64,000 nucleotides of DNA from Bacillus sp. (in: firmicutes) (GCA_011524525.1 WTKE01000025.1:1-64000), one strand, 5' to 3'. Positions 50,865-61,511 are shown, numbered from the stretch's first letter. Numbers and translations: made by a program. The notes: generated from the letters alone by a model not told the origin.

Positions 50865-51158
50865 TTAAAAAAGTGGTTTACATAAATATTGATCCAGCTT
50901 CCCACAGTCCTCCACCGTTTTTAAGGTGGGCACCATTTGAAGGAGTTCATAAGGCAACAATTCACCTGATATTTCGCATCTGCCATACGTACCATTCTCC
51001 AATTTTTGAATGGCACTATTGATGTCTCTTAATTCTTCCTCAATAAGCGGTTTTACTAAGGGAGATCCTTTCGAATTTGATAATTGCATCATTAATTCAG
51101 TACGCGATTTCCGGAGTTCCAAATAGAGCTTTTGTTCAAATGCTTCCATTTTGTTCAT
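50865..51158 (-). CDS. ylyA: DksA/TraR-like protein YlyA with degenerate zinc finger
   Basis: 97 aa coiled-coil LYLELRKSRTELMMQL, YGRCEISGELLPYELLQMVP; lspA-ileS neighbourhood. Confidence 0.85.
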   Translation of the reverse strand: MNKMEAFEQKLYLELRKSRTELMMQLSNSKGSPLVKPLIEEELRDINSAIQKLENGTYGRCEISGELLPYELLQMVPTLKTVEDCGKLDQYLCKPLF

Positions 51159-51290
51159 ACCTCCGTTTTCAGATGTTTTCCGTTAGTATATCGCGATGGA
51201 CATGATTCGACACGAACAACATTTAACAACGAAAACAATCATTAACGAAAGTGGAATAATTACTCATACATATTCCCTAAACACATGAAA

Positions 51291-51314
51291 AACTCTCCGG
51301 AAATCCAGAGAGTT
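51291..51314 (-). terminator. Intrinsic terminator downstream of ileS
   Basis: AACTCTCTGGATTTCCGGAGAGTT hairpin on the - strand. Confidence 0.75.
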
Positions 51315-51324
51315 CTTCCATTTT

Positions 51325-54096
51325 TTATACAAGATGGCTGTAGTTTTCTTTCACTACTTCTGCACAGCGTGGACAAAGGGTTGGGTGCTCCTCGACTTTG
51401 CCAACTTCAGTTGTTACGGTCCAACAGCGTTCACAAGTTTCACCTTCAGCTTTAGATACGACAATAGCAGCTGTTTCAAGCTTCACAGCTTCCGCAGGCG
51501 CAGAATCCATATCTCCAGCTAACTCAAAACCAGACACAATAAATAGTTGTTGAAGGTTTTCTTTAACTGATTGTAAAAGTTCCTTTGTTTCTCCTGTAGC
51601 ATACAAGCTAATTTTTGCTGTTAATGACTTACCGATTACCTTTGCATTACGTGCTTCTTCTAAAGCCTTAAGGACATCATCACGAACCTTCATAAATTTG
51701 GTCCATTTTTCTTCAAGCTGCTTTGCATCAGGAAGGTCAACATACGAAGGCATATCGGTTAATTGAACACTATCTTCCTCCACATTAGGAATATATGCCC
51801 ATACTTCATCAGCTGTATGAGAAAGAATCGGAGCTGATAATTTGGTTAACTCTAATAAGCTTTCATATAAAACCGTTTGGATGGCACGGCGCTCGTAGTG
51901 ATTCTTTGCCTCAATATATAGAACGTCCTTTGCAAAGTCAAGGTAGAATGCACTGAGGTCTAGCGTACAGAAGTTATTGATCGCATGGTAAATGCTAGCA
52001 AATTCGTATTCTTCATAAGACTTTGTCACAGATTTAATTAGCTTGTTTAGCTTCACCAACATGAATTGATCTACTTCACGAAGCTTATCAAATTCTACTT
52101 TGTCTGTAGCAGGATTAAAGTCTGCTAAGTTACCTAATAAGAATCGGAATGTGTTACGGATCTTACGATATACTTCAGCAACTTGCTTTAAGATAGCGTC
52201 AGATACACGAACATCTGATTGATAATCTACTGATGCTACCCATAGACGTAAAATATCTGCACCTAGCTGATCCATTACCTTAGCAGGGACAACAACATTA
52301 CCAATTGATTTACTCATCTTTCTACCTTCACCATCAAGGGCGAAACCATGGCTGAGAACTCCCTTATAAGGAGCTTTACCTGTTACAGCTACCCCTGTAG
52401 ATAATGAAGAGTTAAACCATCCACGGTATTGGTCAGATCCTTCAAGATAAAGATCAGCCGGTCTTTGTAGATCATTTCTCTCTTCTAAAACGGCTTGATG
52501 AGAAGAACCAGAATCAAACCAAACGTCCATAATATCCGTTTCTTTTGTGAATTTCCCATTTGGACTTGATGGATGAGTAAAACCTTCCGGTAAAAGCTCT
52601 TTAGCATCTTTTTCAAACCAGACATTTGAACCATGTTCACGGAATAACCCGGATACATGTTCAATGGTTTCATCCGTGATAATTGGTTCTCCGTCTTCCC
52701 CATAGAACACAGGAATTGGAACACCCCATACACGTTGACGAGAAATACACCAATCCCCACGGTCACGTACCATATTAAATAAACGAGTTTCTCCCCAAGC
52801 TGGAACCCACTTCGTTTCCTTAACAGCTTCCAACAAGTCTTCACGGAAATCTTTAATAGATGCGAACCACTGAGCTGTTGCTCGGAAAATAACAGGCTTT
52901 TTCGTTCTCCAGTCATGCGGATATGAATGAGTAATGAATGTTAATTTTAATAAAGCGCCCACTTCTTGTAGCTTTTCCGTAATCGGCTTATTCGCTGTAT
53001 CATAGAAAAGTCCTTCGAAGCCAACTGCTTCCTTCGTCATAACCCCTTTATCATCAACTGGACAAAGAACATCTAAACCATATTTTTGACCTACATGAAA
53101 ATCGTCTTCCCCATGCCCTGGTGCCGTATGAACACAGCCCGTACCTGCATCTGTTGTAACATGTTCGCCAAGCATAACTAATGAAGTACGATCATATAAA
53201 GGATGCTTCGCTAAAATATGTTCTAGCTCTTGACCTTTCACCGTCTTTACTACCGTTACTTCTTCCCAACCAATTTCTTTTGTGACTGCTTCTAAAAGCT
53301 CTTCAGCCACAAGGTATTTTTTATTATTCACTTCCGCAACAACATAATTTAATGTTGGATGAACGGAAATTCCAAGGTTTGCTGGAATGGTCCATGGTGT
53401 TGTTGTCCAGATAACGATTTCCGTATCAGCATCAAGCACACCCTTACCATCTTGAACAGGGAAGCCAACATAAATTGAAGCTGACTTTTTATCCTGGTAC
53501 TCAATTTCCGCTTCTGCTAAAGCAGATTCACTAGAAGGTGACCAATATACCGGCTTTAATCCTTTGTAGATATAGCCTTTCTTAGCCATTTCACCAAAGA
53601 CCTTGATTTGCTGTGCTTCATATGCTGGATCAAGAGTGATATAAGGATTTTCCCAATCTCCACGAACACCTAAACGTTTAAATTGAGTACGTTGAGAATC
53701 AATTTGACCTAAAGCATACTCTTCACAAAGCTTACGAAACTCTGCAACTGTAAGTTCTTTGCGTTTTACACCCTTATTTGTTAATGCTTGCTCAATTGGC
53801 AGCCCGTGTGTATCCCAACCTGGAACATATGGAGCATTGTATCCACTCATTGACTTATAACGCACAATAAAGTCCTTAAGGATTTTATTTAATGCGTGCC
53901 CCATGTGAATATCTCCGTTTGCGTACGGTGGCCCATCGTGAAGAACAAACATCGGACGATTCTTCGTACGATCTTGAACTCTAGAATAAATATCCATTTG
54001 GTTCCATTTTTCTTGAATATCCGGCTCACGCTTTGGCAAATTCCCACGCATCGGGAATTCAGTTTGTGGCATCAATAACGTATCTTTATAATCCAT
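51325..54096 (-). CDS. ileS: Isoleucyl-tRNA synthetase
   Basis: [33 protein letters not shown]-terminal CERC/CPRC zinc motif. Confidence 0.99.
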   Translation of the reverse strand: MDYKDTLLMPQTEFPMRGNLPKREPDIQEKWNQMDIYSRVQDRTKNRPMFVLHDGPPYANGDIHMGHALNKILKDFIVRYKSMSGYNAPYVPGWDTHGLPIEQALTNKGVKRKELTVAEFRKLCEEYALGQIDSQRTQFKRLGVRGDWENPYITLDPAYEAQQIKVFGEMAKKGYIYKGLKPVYWSPSSESALAEAEIEYQDKKSASIYVGFPVQDGKGVLDADTEIVIWTTTPWTIPANLGISVHPTLNYVVAEVNNKKYLVAEELLEAVTKEIGWEEVTVVKTVKGQELEHILAKHPLYDRTSLVMLGEHVTTDAGTGCVHTAPGHGEDDFHVGQKYGLDVLCPVDDKGVMTKEAVGFEGLFYDTANKPITEKLQEVGALLKLTFITHSYPHDWRTKKPVIFRATAQWFASIKDFREDLLEAVKETKWVPAWGETRLFNMVRDRGDWCISRQRVWGVPIPVFYGEDGEPIITDETIEHVSGLFREHGSNVWFEKDAKELLPEGFTHPSSPNGKFTKETDIMDVWFDSGSSHQAVLEERNDLQRPADLYLEGSDQYRGWFNSSLSTGVAVTGKAPYKGVLSHGFALDGEGRKMSKSIGNVVVPAKVMDQLGADILRLWVASVDYQSDVRVSDAILKQVAEVYRKIRNTFRFLLGNLADFNPATDKVEFDKLREVDQFMLVKLNKLIKSVTKSYEEYEFASIYHAINNFCTLDLSAFYLDFAKDVLYIEAKNHYERRAIQTVLYESLLELTKLSAPILSHTADEVWAYIPNVEEDSVQLTDMPSYVDLPDAKQLEEKWTKFMKVRDDVLKALEEARNAKVIGKSLTAKISLYATGETKELLQSVKENLQQLFIVSGFELAGDMDSAPAEAVKLETAAIVVSKAEGETCERCWTVTTEVGKVEEHPTLCPRCAEVVKENYSHLV

Positions 54097-54164
54097 TTTT
54101 AAACTTCCTCCTAAATCTTGCTCTTCTAGCTTCAGTGTTACCAGTAATTAGTAAAAATAAATAC

Positions 54165-54440
54165 AAAAAAGCCCTCTCATCCCAAAAAGGGACGAGAAGG
54201 CTTATATTCCCGCGGTACCACCCTAGTAGATAGGCTAAAAACCCATCCGCTCAAAAATTCGTAACGTGAATTTAAACGCCAAAGCTTACTATACCTTGTG
54301 GTCGTTCAGCTTGGTACTCAAGGGTGATATTCAAACTTATCGCTTTTGTTAACCTTCCACCAACTGTTAACTCGCTAGAAAAAGCATTGATAAATTCTAC
54401 TATCCCTGTCATCGCAACTTGAAATTTTTACTTGTTAAAA
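54165..54440 (-). promoter_or_regulatory. T-box riboswitch (Ile) in the ileS leader
   Basis: AGGGTGGTACCGCG T-box (54211-54224), AGTA-containing stem I, putative specifier ATC (54326-54328), terminator GCCTTCTCGTCCCTTTTTGGGATGAGAGGGCTTTTTT. Confidence 0.95.
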
Positions 54441-54467
54441 AATTATATTCGAAGAAACCGCTTTTCG

Positions 54468-54989
54468 TCAAGCCAATGAATCTTCTTCTTTTAAATTTGC
54501 AGATTTTAATTCTGCTGAATCAAGCTCGTACTGTAATAGATGATCCCAATCATCATTATTAAGCATATCGAGCTGTGCTTCAATAAGCATTTTAAAGCGA
54601 GTTCTAAACACTTTAGATTGCTTTTTCAGATCCTCAATCTCTAGAGCTATTTTACGAGCCTTAGAGAGGGACTCATTTACAATGCGATCCGCATTTTTCT
54701 CCGCTTCTCTAATAATTAGCTTAGCTTCTTTTTGTGCATTACGCTTTAGTTCTTCCGCTGCTTCTTGAGCTACTACAATGGATTTATTTAAGGTTTCTTC
54801 AATATTCGAAAAATGAGTTAAACGCTCATTCATATCCTTTAATCGTTCATCAAGTTCTTTCTTTTCTCGAATAATCAACTCGTAGTCCTTGATTACTTGG
54901 TCAAGGAACTCATTTACTTCATCTTCATCGTAACCACGGAATCCTTTAGTAAATTCCTTGTTATGTATGTCTAACGGTGTTAATGGCAT
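54468..54989 (-). CDS. divIVA: Cell division/septum placement protein DivIVA
   Basis: MPLTPLDIHNKEFTKGFRGYDEDEVNEFLDQVIKDYE. Confidence 0.98.
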   Translation of the reverse strand: MPLTPLDIHNKEFTKGFRGYDEDEVNEFLDQVIKDYELIIREKKELDERLKDMNERLTHFSNIEETLNKSIVVAQEAAEELKRNAQKEAKLIIREAEKNADRIVNESLSKARKIALEIEDLKKQSKVFRTRFKMLIEAQLDMLNNDDWDHLLQYELDSAELKSANLKEEDSLA

Positions 54990-55081
54990 TATAAGCCACC
55001 TCCAATTGCTTAATAGTATATACTATTCATTGTAACAGATATTCGACAAGTACTTTTAAATTCCTGCAAATTTTTTATAAA

Positions 55082-55861
55082 TTATTGATGTTTTTCTACA
55101 ACAATTCGCCATTTATCTTTCTTTGTTTTCCCATCGATGGAAGATAGTTTCGCTCTTCCGTATCCTCTTACCGATAAGACATCGTCTTCCTTACATTCAA
55201 AAGAGGGATTTTCAATGGTCATCCAATTCACTTTCACTACTCCACCTGCAATTAATGTTTGAGATTTCTGACGAGAAATATTATGAGCAGCAGCTATCAT
55301 AGCGTCTAATCTCAGGGAAGAAACGGTTGTTGAGTACTCATTCCATTGTTCCTTCATTTGAATGGCTTCTTCGAGACGACGAGCTTTTAAACTTACTTTC
55401 GAACGTCCTACCGACTCAAATTGCATGGATATGTAATCGCTAACTTCATTGGCGAGAAAGAGTTGAATCGTTTCCCCTTCTATAAGGATGTCTCCAAATT
55501 TCCCACGTTTTAGTCCAAGTGACATCATGCTACCTAAAATTTGTCGATGCTCAATTGATACAAATTTATTCGCGTAAACTAGCTCATATAAGGAAATTTG
55601 GAAATCCTCTTTCTCTACAGAATAATAATCTGGATAAATGAAGGCTCTCTTTCTTTCCACCGACTCTGCTCCACCGAAAAATTGAACCTTTACCTCCAAA
55701 TTCGCTCCAATTATCATCTCGACAATTTTCTGCTCTCTCGGGTCAAGAAAGTCCGTAAGCTTTGGGGCATAGTTACTCTCCACCTGTTCCTTCCAACTCA
55801 TTACTTGATCGACAAAACTATGCTCTTCACGTCGGAAGTGCTGATGCAAATCCATATTCAT
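55082..55861 (-). CDS. ylmH: YlmH, S4-domain RNA-binding protein
   Basis: C-terminal S4 domain RLDAMIAAAHNISRQKSQTLIAGGVVKVNW. Confidence 0.94.
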   Translation of the reverse strand: MNMDLHQHFRREEHSFVDQVMSWKEQVESNYAPKLTDFLDPREQKIVEMIIGANLEVKVQFFGGAESVERKRAFIYPDYYSVEKEDFQISLYELVYANKFVSIEHRQILGSMMSLGLKRGKFGDILIEGETIQLFLANEVSDYISMQFESVGRSKVSLKARRLEEAIQMKEQWNEYSTTVSSLRLDAMIAAAHNISRQKSQTLIAGGVVKVNWMTIENPSFECKEDDVLSVRGYGRAKLSSIDGKTKKDKWRIVVEKHQ

Positions 55862-55899
55862 TCAATCTCCAATCCAATTTAAAGATATGAAAGTACAAA

Positions 55900-55921
55900 A
55901 AAGGGGCATGGATGCCCCTTT
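55900..55921 (-). terminator. Hairpin terminator between ylmG and ylmH
   Basis: AAGGGGCATCCATGCCCCTTTTTTG on the - strand. Confidence 0.8.
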
Positions 55922-55924
55922 TAG

Positions 55925-56188
55925 CTAAAACCAACCAAATAGCGTATACAAGCCTGTTGATGCCAATTTTAATACAAAAATCCCAACAATCGGGGAAATA
56001 TCAATCATTCCACCGATTGGAGGAATAATTCTTCGAAACGGCTCTAAATACGGTTCACAAATTCTTGCTAAAAATTGTCCAATACCGGTTTCTCTTGCAT
56101 TTGGAAACCATGACATAAGAATATAAATAATCAAAGCCCATGAGTAGATATCAATCACTCGAATTAATATTGATAAAAGTAAATCCAT
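55925..56188 (-). CDS. ylmG: YggT-family membrane protein YlmG
   Basis: [43 protein letters not shown]. Confidence 0.95.
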   Translation of the reverse strand: MDLLLSILIRVIDIYSWALIIYILMSWFPNARETGIGQFLARICEPYLEPFRRIIPPIGGMIDISPIVGIFVLKLASTGLYTLFGWF

Positions 56189-56195
56189 TTACCTA

Positions 56196-56645
56196 TTACC
56201 ACCTCGTATCTTCGTATTCTGTTTCTTGCATCAGTTGCGAGATATTGCCTGAAACCTCAACATTATCAGGAGTACATAAGAAAATTTCTGCACCAATCTT
56301 TTGAATATCTCCACCGATGGCATATACAGTTCCACTTAAAAAATCAACTATGCGTTTTGCCTGGTCCCGTTCAATTCTGTGTAAATTCACAACAACTGCC
56401 CGACGATTTTTTAATTGATCTGCAATTTCTTGCGCTTCTGCATACACTCTTGGTTCAATTAAAACAACCTTTGAAGATTTTTGTACACTCTGTAAGCTTA
56501 CTACGTTCTGTTTTGGAGACACACTTTGTTGCTGTTGTTGTGGTTGTTTTTGCGGCTTTGCAGCTGGAGCCTCGTACTCTTCTTCTTCATATTCATATTC
56601 ATCATCTAGGAAAAAAAATGTTTTAAATTTTGATTTAAGACTCAT
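56196..56645 (-). CDS. sepF: Cell division protein SepF
   Basis: [43 protein letters not shown]-rich linker. Confidence 0.97.
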   Translation of the reverse strand: MSLKSKFKTFFFLDDEYEYEEEEYEAPAAKPQKQPQQQQQSVSPKQNVVSLQSVQKSSKVVLIEPRVYAEAQEIADQLKNRRAVVVNLHRIERDQAKRIVDFLSGTVYAIGGDIQKIGAEIFLCTPDNVEVSGNISQLMQETEYEDTRW

Positions 56646-56662
56646 TCATTACACCTCCCACA

Positions 56663-57337
56663 CTATTCGCCCACTAAAGCGGTGCCGATTCGGATCATCG
56701 TAGCCCCTTCTTCAATGGCAATTTCAAAATCATTAGACATACCCATCGAAAGCTCCTTACATGGAGCATAAGGTAAATCAATATGTTGAATTTCAAGCTG
56801 AAGTTTTTTTAACGTTTGAAAGCATTGTCTAATGATCGTAGCGTCCTCAGTAAAGGGAGCCATCGTCATTAGTCCTTCTACTCTAATTTTAGGGAATTTT
56901 TCTAGTTCCTTTATAAATGGTACCACCATTTCAGGCGTTAATCCATGCTTTGATTCTTCGCCTGACGCATTCACCTGTACGAAGCAAGAAATCGTTCTAT
57001 CTCCGCCTCTTGCATTTATCTCCTTTGCCAAGGACTCACGATCTAAAGAGTGAATATAATCCACTTTATCTATGATATTTTTTACCTTCCTTGTTTGAAG
57101 AGTTCCGATAAAATGCCAGGTAGGCTTGTCCCCTATAGTGTTCCACTTTTCAAGAAGGCCTTCGTCACGGTTTTCACCAAGATGTGTTACCCCACATTCT
57201 ATTGCCTCTAACGCTCTTTCTGTCGTTACATATTTTGTTACAGCAATGATTTTTACTTCCTCTGGATCTCTATTGCTCCTTTTACATGCCACATTTACCT
57301 TTTCCTGGAGCATACGTAGATTTTCACTAACTTTCAT
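56663..57337 (-). CDS. ylmE: YggS/PROSC-family PLP-binding protein YlmE
   Basis: AVTKYVTTERA, HFIGTLQTRKVKNI, LSMGMSNDFEIAIEEGATMIRIGTALVG. Confidence 0.95.
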   Translation of the reverse strand: MKVSENLRMLQEKVNVACKRSNRDPEEVKIIAVTKYVTTERALEAIECGVTHLGENRDEGLLEKWNTIGDKPTWHFIGTLQTRKVKNIIDKVDYIHSLDRESLAKEINARGGDRTISCFVQVNASGEESKHGLTPEMVVPFIKELEKFPKIRVEGLMTMAPFTEDATIIRQCFQTLKKLQLEIQHIDLPYAPCKELSMGMSNDFEIAIEEGATMIRIGTALVGE

Positions 57338-58164
57338 TCTCTCGATTGCTCCTCCTTCCAACCAATAAAACTCATCATCCGACCCGTTTTCCCCTTGTCT
57401 CTTCGGTGGGAGAAAAAATAATTAGAATCACAACTCGTACATAAATCAGTTACTTGAATATTTGACTCATTTATTCCTGCTTTGAGGAGAATCAGTTTAT
57501 TTAACTCTTTTAAATTTAAGTGGTATTGGTTATCTTTGATTCGATTATATGGTTTTTTTTCGACATCTTCCACTAAATTTTCCACAAATGAAATGACTTT
57601 ATCATCTACAATATAACATTTTTCGCAAATCGAGGGGCCAATTACTGCGAAAATTTCCGAAACTGGAATATTTTCGTCCTCAAATACAGTTATCACACTT
57701 TTCGCGATCCCTCCAACTGTTCCTTTCCACCCTGCATGAGCAATTGCAATTGCTTCGTATTTTGGAGCAATAAAATAGAGCGGAACACAGTCAGCAAAGC
57801 ACAATGTTAAAAGCAGGTTTTTATCATAAGTAAAGAAAGCATCGGTATCCCTGAAAGCATTGGCATATGAATTTGAACCAAACCCACGGTCATGTACGTA
57901 GACTTTTTTCACATGTACATCATGCGTCTGCTCGGCACCCACCCAATGATTTAACGGGATACCAGTACTTTTTGACAAGATTTCTCGATTTAAGCAAACA
58001 TCCTTTTCCTGATCACCAACGTGAAATCCTGTATTTAATGTTGAGAAGGAGTTCTTACTTTGTCCTCCGTTTTTTGTGGTAAAACCCGCAACAAGTCCAT
58101 CGAAACGATCGGTCCAATCTTTTATGATGAAATGAGACGTCTCTTTTAGAATAAATGGTTCCAT
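57334..58164 (-). CDS. ylmD: YlmD, YfiH/multicopper polyphenol oxidase-type purine nucleoside phosphorylase family
   Basis: ADCVPLYF, AHAGWKGTVGGIA, GPSICEKCYIV. Confidence 0.92.
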   Translation of the reverse strand: MEPFILKETSHFIIKDWTDRFDGLVAGFTTKNGGQSKNSFSTLNTGFHVGDQEKDVCLNREILSKSTGIPLNHWVGAEQTHDVHVKKVYVHDRGFGSNSYANAFRDTDAFFTYDKNLLLTLCFADCVPLYFIAPKYEAIAIAHAGWKGTVGGIAKSVITVFEDENIPVSEIFAVIGPSICEKCYIVDDKVISFVENLVEDVEKKPYNRIKDNQYHLNLKELNKLILLKAGINESNIQVTDLCTSCDSNYFFSHRRDKGKTGRMMSFIGWKEEQSRE

Positions 58165-58239
58165 TATAAAAACCTCAATTGTTTGTTGATTTTTCTATAG
58201 TTTACCATAATTCGCAGGATACTCCCAGTGAATTCAGGC

Positions 58240-58512
58240 TTACTTGGCTTCTGCTTCATCATATTGCCCTTCACTAAATCCTCTATAACGAACTAAAATG
58301 ACATCCTCGCCGATTTTAAGGATATTTCTCCAAGAAATAATAATCTCTTCTTCTTTTCCAAAGAAGCCTAACACCCGTCCATTACCACTCACGATAATAG
58401 CCTCAATTTTTCCATTCGATAGGTTTATTTCTATATCACTAATATTCCCTAACTTTTTTCCATCTGCAACATTGACCACATCTTTAATTTGAAATTCTGA
58501 AATTTTCACCAT
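58240..58512 (-). CDS. ylmC: YlmC/YmxH-family PRC-barrel sporulation protein
   Basis: MVKISEFQIKDVVNVADGKKLGNISDIEINLSNGKIEAIIV; position in ylm cluster. Confidence 0.88.
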   Translation of the reverse strand: MVKISEFQIKDVVNVADGKKLGNISDIEINLSNGKIEAIIVSGNGRVLGFFGKEEEIIISWRNILKIGEDVILVRYRGFSEGQYDEAEAK

Positions 58513-58586
58513 TTCATTTCACTCCCGACTATTCGATAGTTAAATATATGAAGATGGGAGGAGGATTCATGATTGTTTTATACAAA

Positions 58587-58614
58587 AAAAACTACCGAGA
58601 CGAGTCGGTAGTTT
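58587..58614 (-). terminator. Intrinsic terminator of sigG (overlaps stop codon)
   Basis: AAACTACCGACTCGTCTCGGTAGTTTTTTT on the - strand. Confidence 0.85.
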
Positions 58615-59392
58615 ATGTTTGTATGTTTTTATTCATTTGTTTAATAGCAGCTTTTTCTAATCTGGATACTTGTGCTTGGGAGATTCCAATTTCTTCGGCT
58701 ACTTCCATTTGAGTTTTACCTTGGAAGAATCGTTTTCTTAGAATGAGCTTTTCTCTTTCGTTTAGACGTCTCATTCCTTCTTTTAAGGCAATTTCCTCAA
58801 TCCATTGAACATCCTTGTTACGTTCATCACTCAATTGATCCATCACATAGATTGGATCTCCTCCATCGTTATAGATTGGCTCAAATAACGAAACAGGATC
58901 TTGAATCGCATCTAAAGCAAATACAATTTCTTCATGAGAAACATCTAGTACTTTTGCTATTTCTTCAGCAGTTGGCTCCTTTGACGTCTCACTCATTAGT
59001 TTTTCTCGGACTTGTAAGGCTTTGTACGCAATATCTCTTAAAGAACGAGATACACGAATTGGGTTGTTATCTCTTAAGTATCGTCGGATTTCTCCGATTA
59101 TCATCGGAACAGCATAAGTAGAGAATTTTACGTTTTGACCTAGGTCAAAATTATCAATTGATTTCATCAACCCGATACACCCAACTTGAAACAGGTCATC
59201 AACAAACTCACCACGATTGTTAAATCGCTGAATGACACTTAACACAAGTCGTAAGTTCCCATTCACGAGCTTTTCTCGGGCTGTTATATCCCCGGCTTGC
59301 ATTTCTTTGAAGAGTAAACGCATTTCTTCATTTTTTAAAACTGGTAACTTAGATGTATCAACACCGCAAATTTCAACTTTATTACGAGTCAA
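58613..59392 (-). CDS. sigG: RNA polymerase sporulation sigma factor SigG (TTG start)
   Basis: (M)TRNKVEICGVDTSKLPVLKNEEMRLLFKEMQAGD; sigma-70 regions 2-4; RBS AGGAGGG. Confidence 0.97.
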   Translation of the reverse strand: MTRNKVEICGVDTSKLPVLKNEEMRLLFKEMQAGDITAREKLVNGNLRLVLSVIQRFNNRGEFVDDLFQVGCIGLMKSIDNFDLGQNVKFSTYAVPMIIGEIRRYLRDNNPIRVSRSLRDIAYKALQVREKLMSETSKEPTAEEIAKVLDVSHEEIVFALDAIQDPVSLFEPIYNDGGDPIYVMDQLSDERNKDVQWIEEIALKEGMRRLNEREKLILRKRFFQGKTQMEVAEEIGISQAQVSRLEKAAIKQMNKNIQT

Positions 59393-59429
59393 TTCTTTTC
59401 CCTCCTCACAGGAGCTGCTGTACAAAAAA

Positions 59430-59458
59430 CAGTATCTCCCCGAGAAGGAAAAATATGC
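59430..59458 (-). promoter_or_regulatory. Putative SigF/SigG (forespore) promoter of sigG
   Basis: - strand GCATA -14 nt- GGAGATACTG (fits GYWTA / GGNNANANTR). Confidence 0.65.
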
Positions 59459-59566
59459 ACATCCAAAATGGACATGCATACTTAGAATTCCTATAAATGG
59501 TTGTAGGACAAGGTATTACACATATAATTTTATCTTAAAAATTTTTTCTTTCAATAAAGAATCAGT

Positions 59567-60286
59567 CTAAACCATTTTATTAAACTCTTTCTTCAGTCTT
59601 TTAATAATTCTTTTTTCAAGCCTAGAAATATAAGATTGTGATATACCAAGCATGTCAGCGACATCTTTCTGGGTTTTTTCTTCCCCTGTACCTAATCCGA
59701 ATCTGAGCTCCATGATTTGTTTTTCACGGTCATTCAGCTGATGCAATGCTTTTAATAAAAGCTTTTTATCGACATTGGCTTCCAAATCTTTTGTAATAAT
59801 GTCTTCTTCTGTTCCTAACACATCGGACAATAACAGTTCGTTACCGTCCCAATCAATATTCAGGGGCTCATCAAAGGAAACTTCAGAACGAATTTTATTA
59901 TTTCTTCGTAAGTACATGAGTATTTCATTCTCGATACATCTTGATGCGTATGTAGCAAGCTTTATTTTCTTTTCGGGATTAAATGTGTTAACTGCCTTAA
60001 TTAACCCAATCGTCCCGATACTAATTAAATCCTCAATATTTATTCCTGTATTTTCAAACTTTCTAGCTATATATACGACAAGTCGTAGATTTCTCTCAAT
60101 GAGGATGGATCTCGCTGCTTTATCCCCGCTTGGAAGCTTTTGAAGCAACACTTCTTCTTCTTCTTTTGATAACGGAGGAGGCAACGCTTCACTTCCACCT
60201 ATATAGAAGACCTCATCTGTCTTGAGTCCTAGCTTGATTAATAATTTATACCAGTAATAAGAAAGTCGAAGTTTTATACTTTTCAT
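59567..60286 (-). CDS. sigE: RNA polymerase sporulation sigma factor SigE (pro-SigE)
   Basis: [39 protein letters not shown] pro-region; sigma-70 regions. Confidence 0.98.
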   Translation of the reverse strand: MKSIKLRLSYYWYKLLIKLGLKTDEVFYIGGSEALPPPLSKEEEEVLLQKLPSGDKAARSILIERNLRLVVYIARKFENTGINIEDLISIGTIGLIKAVNTFNPEKKIKLATYASRCIENEILMYLRRNNKIRSEVSFDEPLNIDWDGNELLLSDVLGTEEDIITKDLEANVDKKLLLKALHQLNDREKQIMELRFGLGTGEEKTQKDVADMLGISQSYISRLEKRIIKRLKKEFNKMV

Positions 60287-60330
60287 GAGTTGTCCTCCTT
60301 CTAATTTTTGTTTTTCTGAGTATAGTATTA

Positions 60331-61269
60331 TTAGCTTACCTTTACATCTGATTTCACCTTTGCGACACCTGTTACCATCTTTGGATGAACAATACATTGA
60401 AACGTATTGTCAGAGGAAAGCTGCTGGGTTGTAAAGGAAACTAATCCTTTGTCCACTTGAATAATTTTTTCTTCCATCTCAATTTGAAGTTGGTCAGGCT
60501 TAATAGCAATAATAAGCTGATGCTCTTGTCCCATTACTTTATACGGGATAATTCGGAGCTTATTTTCCCATTCAGATGGAAGAGTGGAATTTCCATAGAT
60601 GATCTCATCCTTCTCACTTGAAAGTATCCTAATGGACTCAGGAATACTATCTAGTTGGTTATAGACAGAGACAAACATAACAGGCATTTTCGTAAGTGGA
60701 TCGTAAAGTTGATTACCACTATCAACAAGACCTCTACATGTGAATTGGCTTTCTCCAATCTGGATGCGAATAGAAACCATTTGATCAAATTGTATTTTCG
60801 TCATTTCAAATTGTTCAATATTTGATCTGGAGAAATGCCATGCAATCGGAAAGCCAATGAGAACAAAGAGCCAGCTAATCGGATCACCAAATCCCTTTAC
60901 ACTTCCTATAAGCACGGAAGAGGTCAATTGATTATCAAACTGAATGAAATAATGAACCCCTATAAGTGCTCCCCCTACCAAAAAGGTAACGAAATAGAAG
61001 GTCATCGTCGTACGTATAAAGGTACGTAATCTTTTGTATCCAAAGGTAACGAGAACCATCACTAAAGAAAATGCTAATTTCACAATAGGATGACCAGAAT
61101 AATTCTGAAAAGGAGTAAAAGCCAATATAATAATGAAGGATCCGATAAGTCCTCCACAAAACAGTCTCCAAATCTTATACTCTCTTTTTACTATTATGGC
61201 AGTTAAATAAAGAAGTAACGTATCGAAAAGGAGATTTAGCAGCCAAATCACATCTAAATATAGTGTCAA
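60331..61269 (-). CDS. spoIIGA: Sigma-E processing peptidase SpoIIGA
   Basis: N-terminal TM segments [25 protein letters not shown]-terminal aspartyl-protease-like [10 protein letters not shown]; precedes sigE. Confidence 0.97.
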   Translation of the reverse strand: MTLYLDVIWLLNLLFDTLLLYLTAIIVKREYKIWRLFCGGLIGSFIIILAFTPFQNYSGHPIVKLAFSLVMVLVTFGYKRLRTFIRTTMTFYFVTFLVGGALIGVHYFIQFDNQLTSSVLIGSVKGFGDPISWLFVLIGFPIAWHFSRSNIEQFEMTKIQFDQMVSIRIQIGESQFTCRGLVDSGNQLYDPLTKMPVMFVSVYNQLDSIPESIRILSSEKDEIIYGNSTLPSEWENKLRIIPYKVMGQEHQLIIAIKPDQLQIEMEEKIIQVDKGLVSFTTQQLSSDNTFQCIVHPKMVTGVAKVKSDVKVS

Positions 61270-61324
61270 AGATTTTCCTCCTTGCTCTTTTCTCCTTTTT
61301 CAATCTATTATTCTGTTATGGAAA

Positions 61325-61413
61325 AGTATAACGTACATAGATGTTGGAAGTGTGTCACTTTATGTACACAAAAAAGAAGAGATTTTCACAAATCCCTTCG
61401 TTTTTTGTCAAAA
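61325..61413 (-). promoter_or_regulatory. Putative spoIIG operon promoter (SigA with 22-nt spacer) and distal Spo0A-box-like site
   Basis: GTGACA -22 nt- TATACT on the - strand; TTTTGACAAAA at 61403-61413. Confidence 0.6.
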
Positions 61414-61461
61414 TTTCACATGTCAGGTTGGAAAAACAACTTTTCCTCTTAAACCAAAATA

Positions 61462-61493
61462 AAAAACAGAATTCTATACGAATTCTGTTTTTT
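61462..61493. terminator. Terminator downstream of ftsZ
   Basis: AAAACAGAATTCGTATAGAATTCTGTTTTTTATTTT. Confidence 0.8.
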
Positions 61494-61511
61494 ATTTTGA
61501 TAGGGGTTTAC

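Noticed and set aside
52485-52916. 143-aa - strand ORF inside ileS (different frame)
   Set aside because: The alternate frame of ileS is non-homologous and the ileS frame is unambiguous.
56519-56575. CAA/CAG-like repeat (poly-Q) in sepF considered as a tandem-repeat locus
   Set aside because: A short Q-rich linker is normal for SepF. Too short and imperfect to call a variable repeat.
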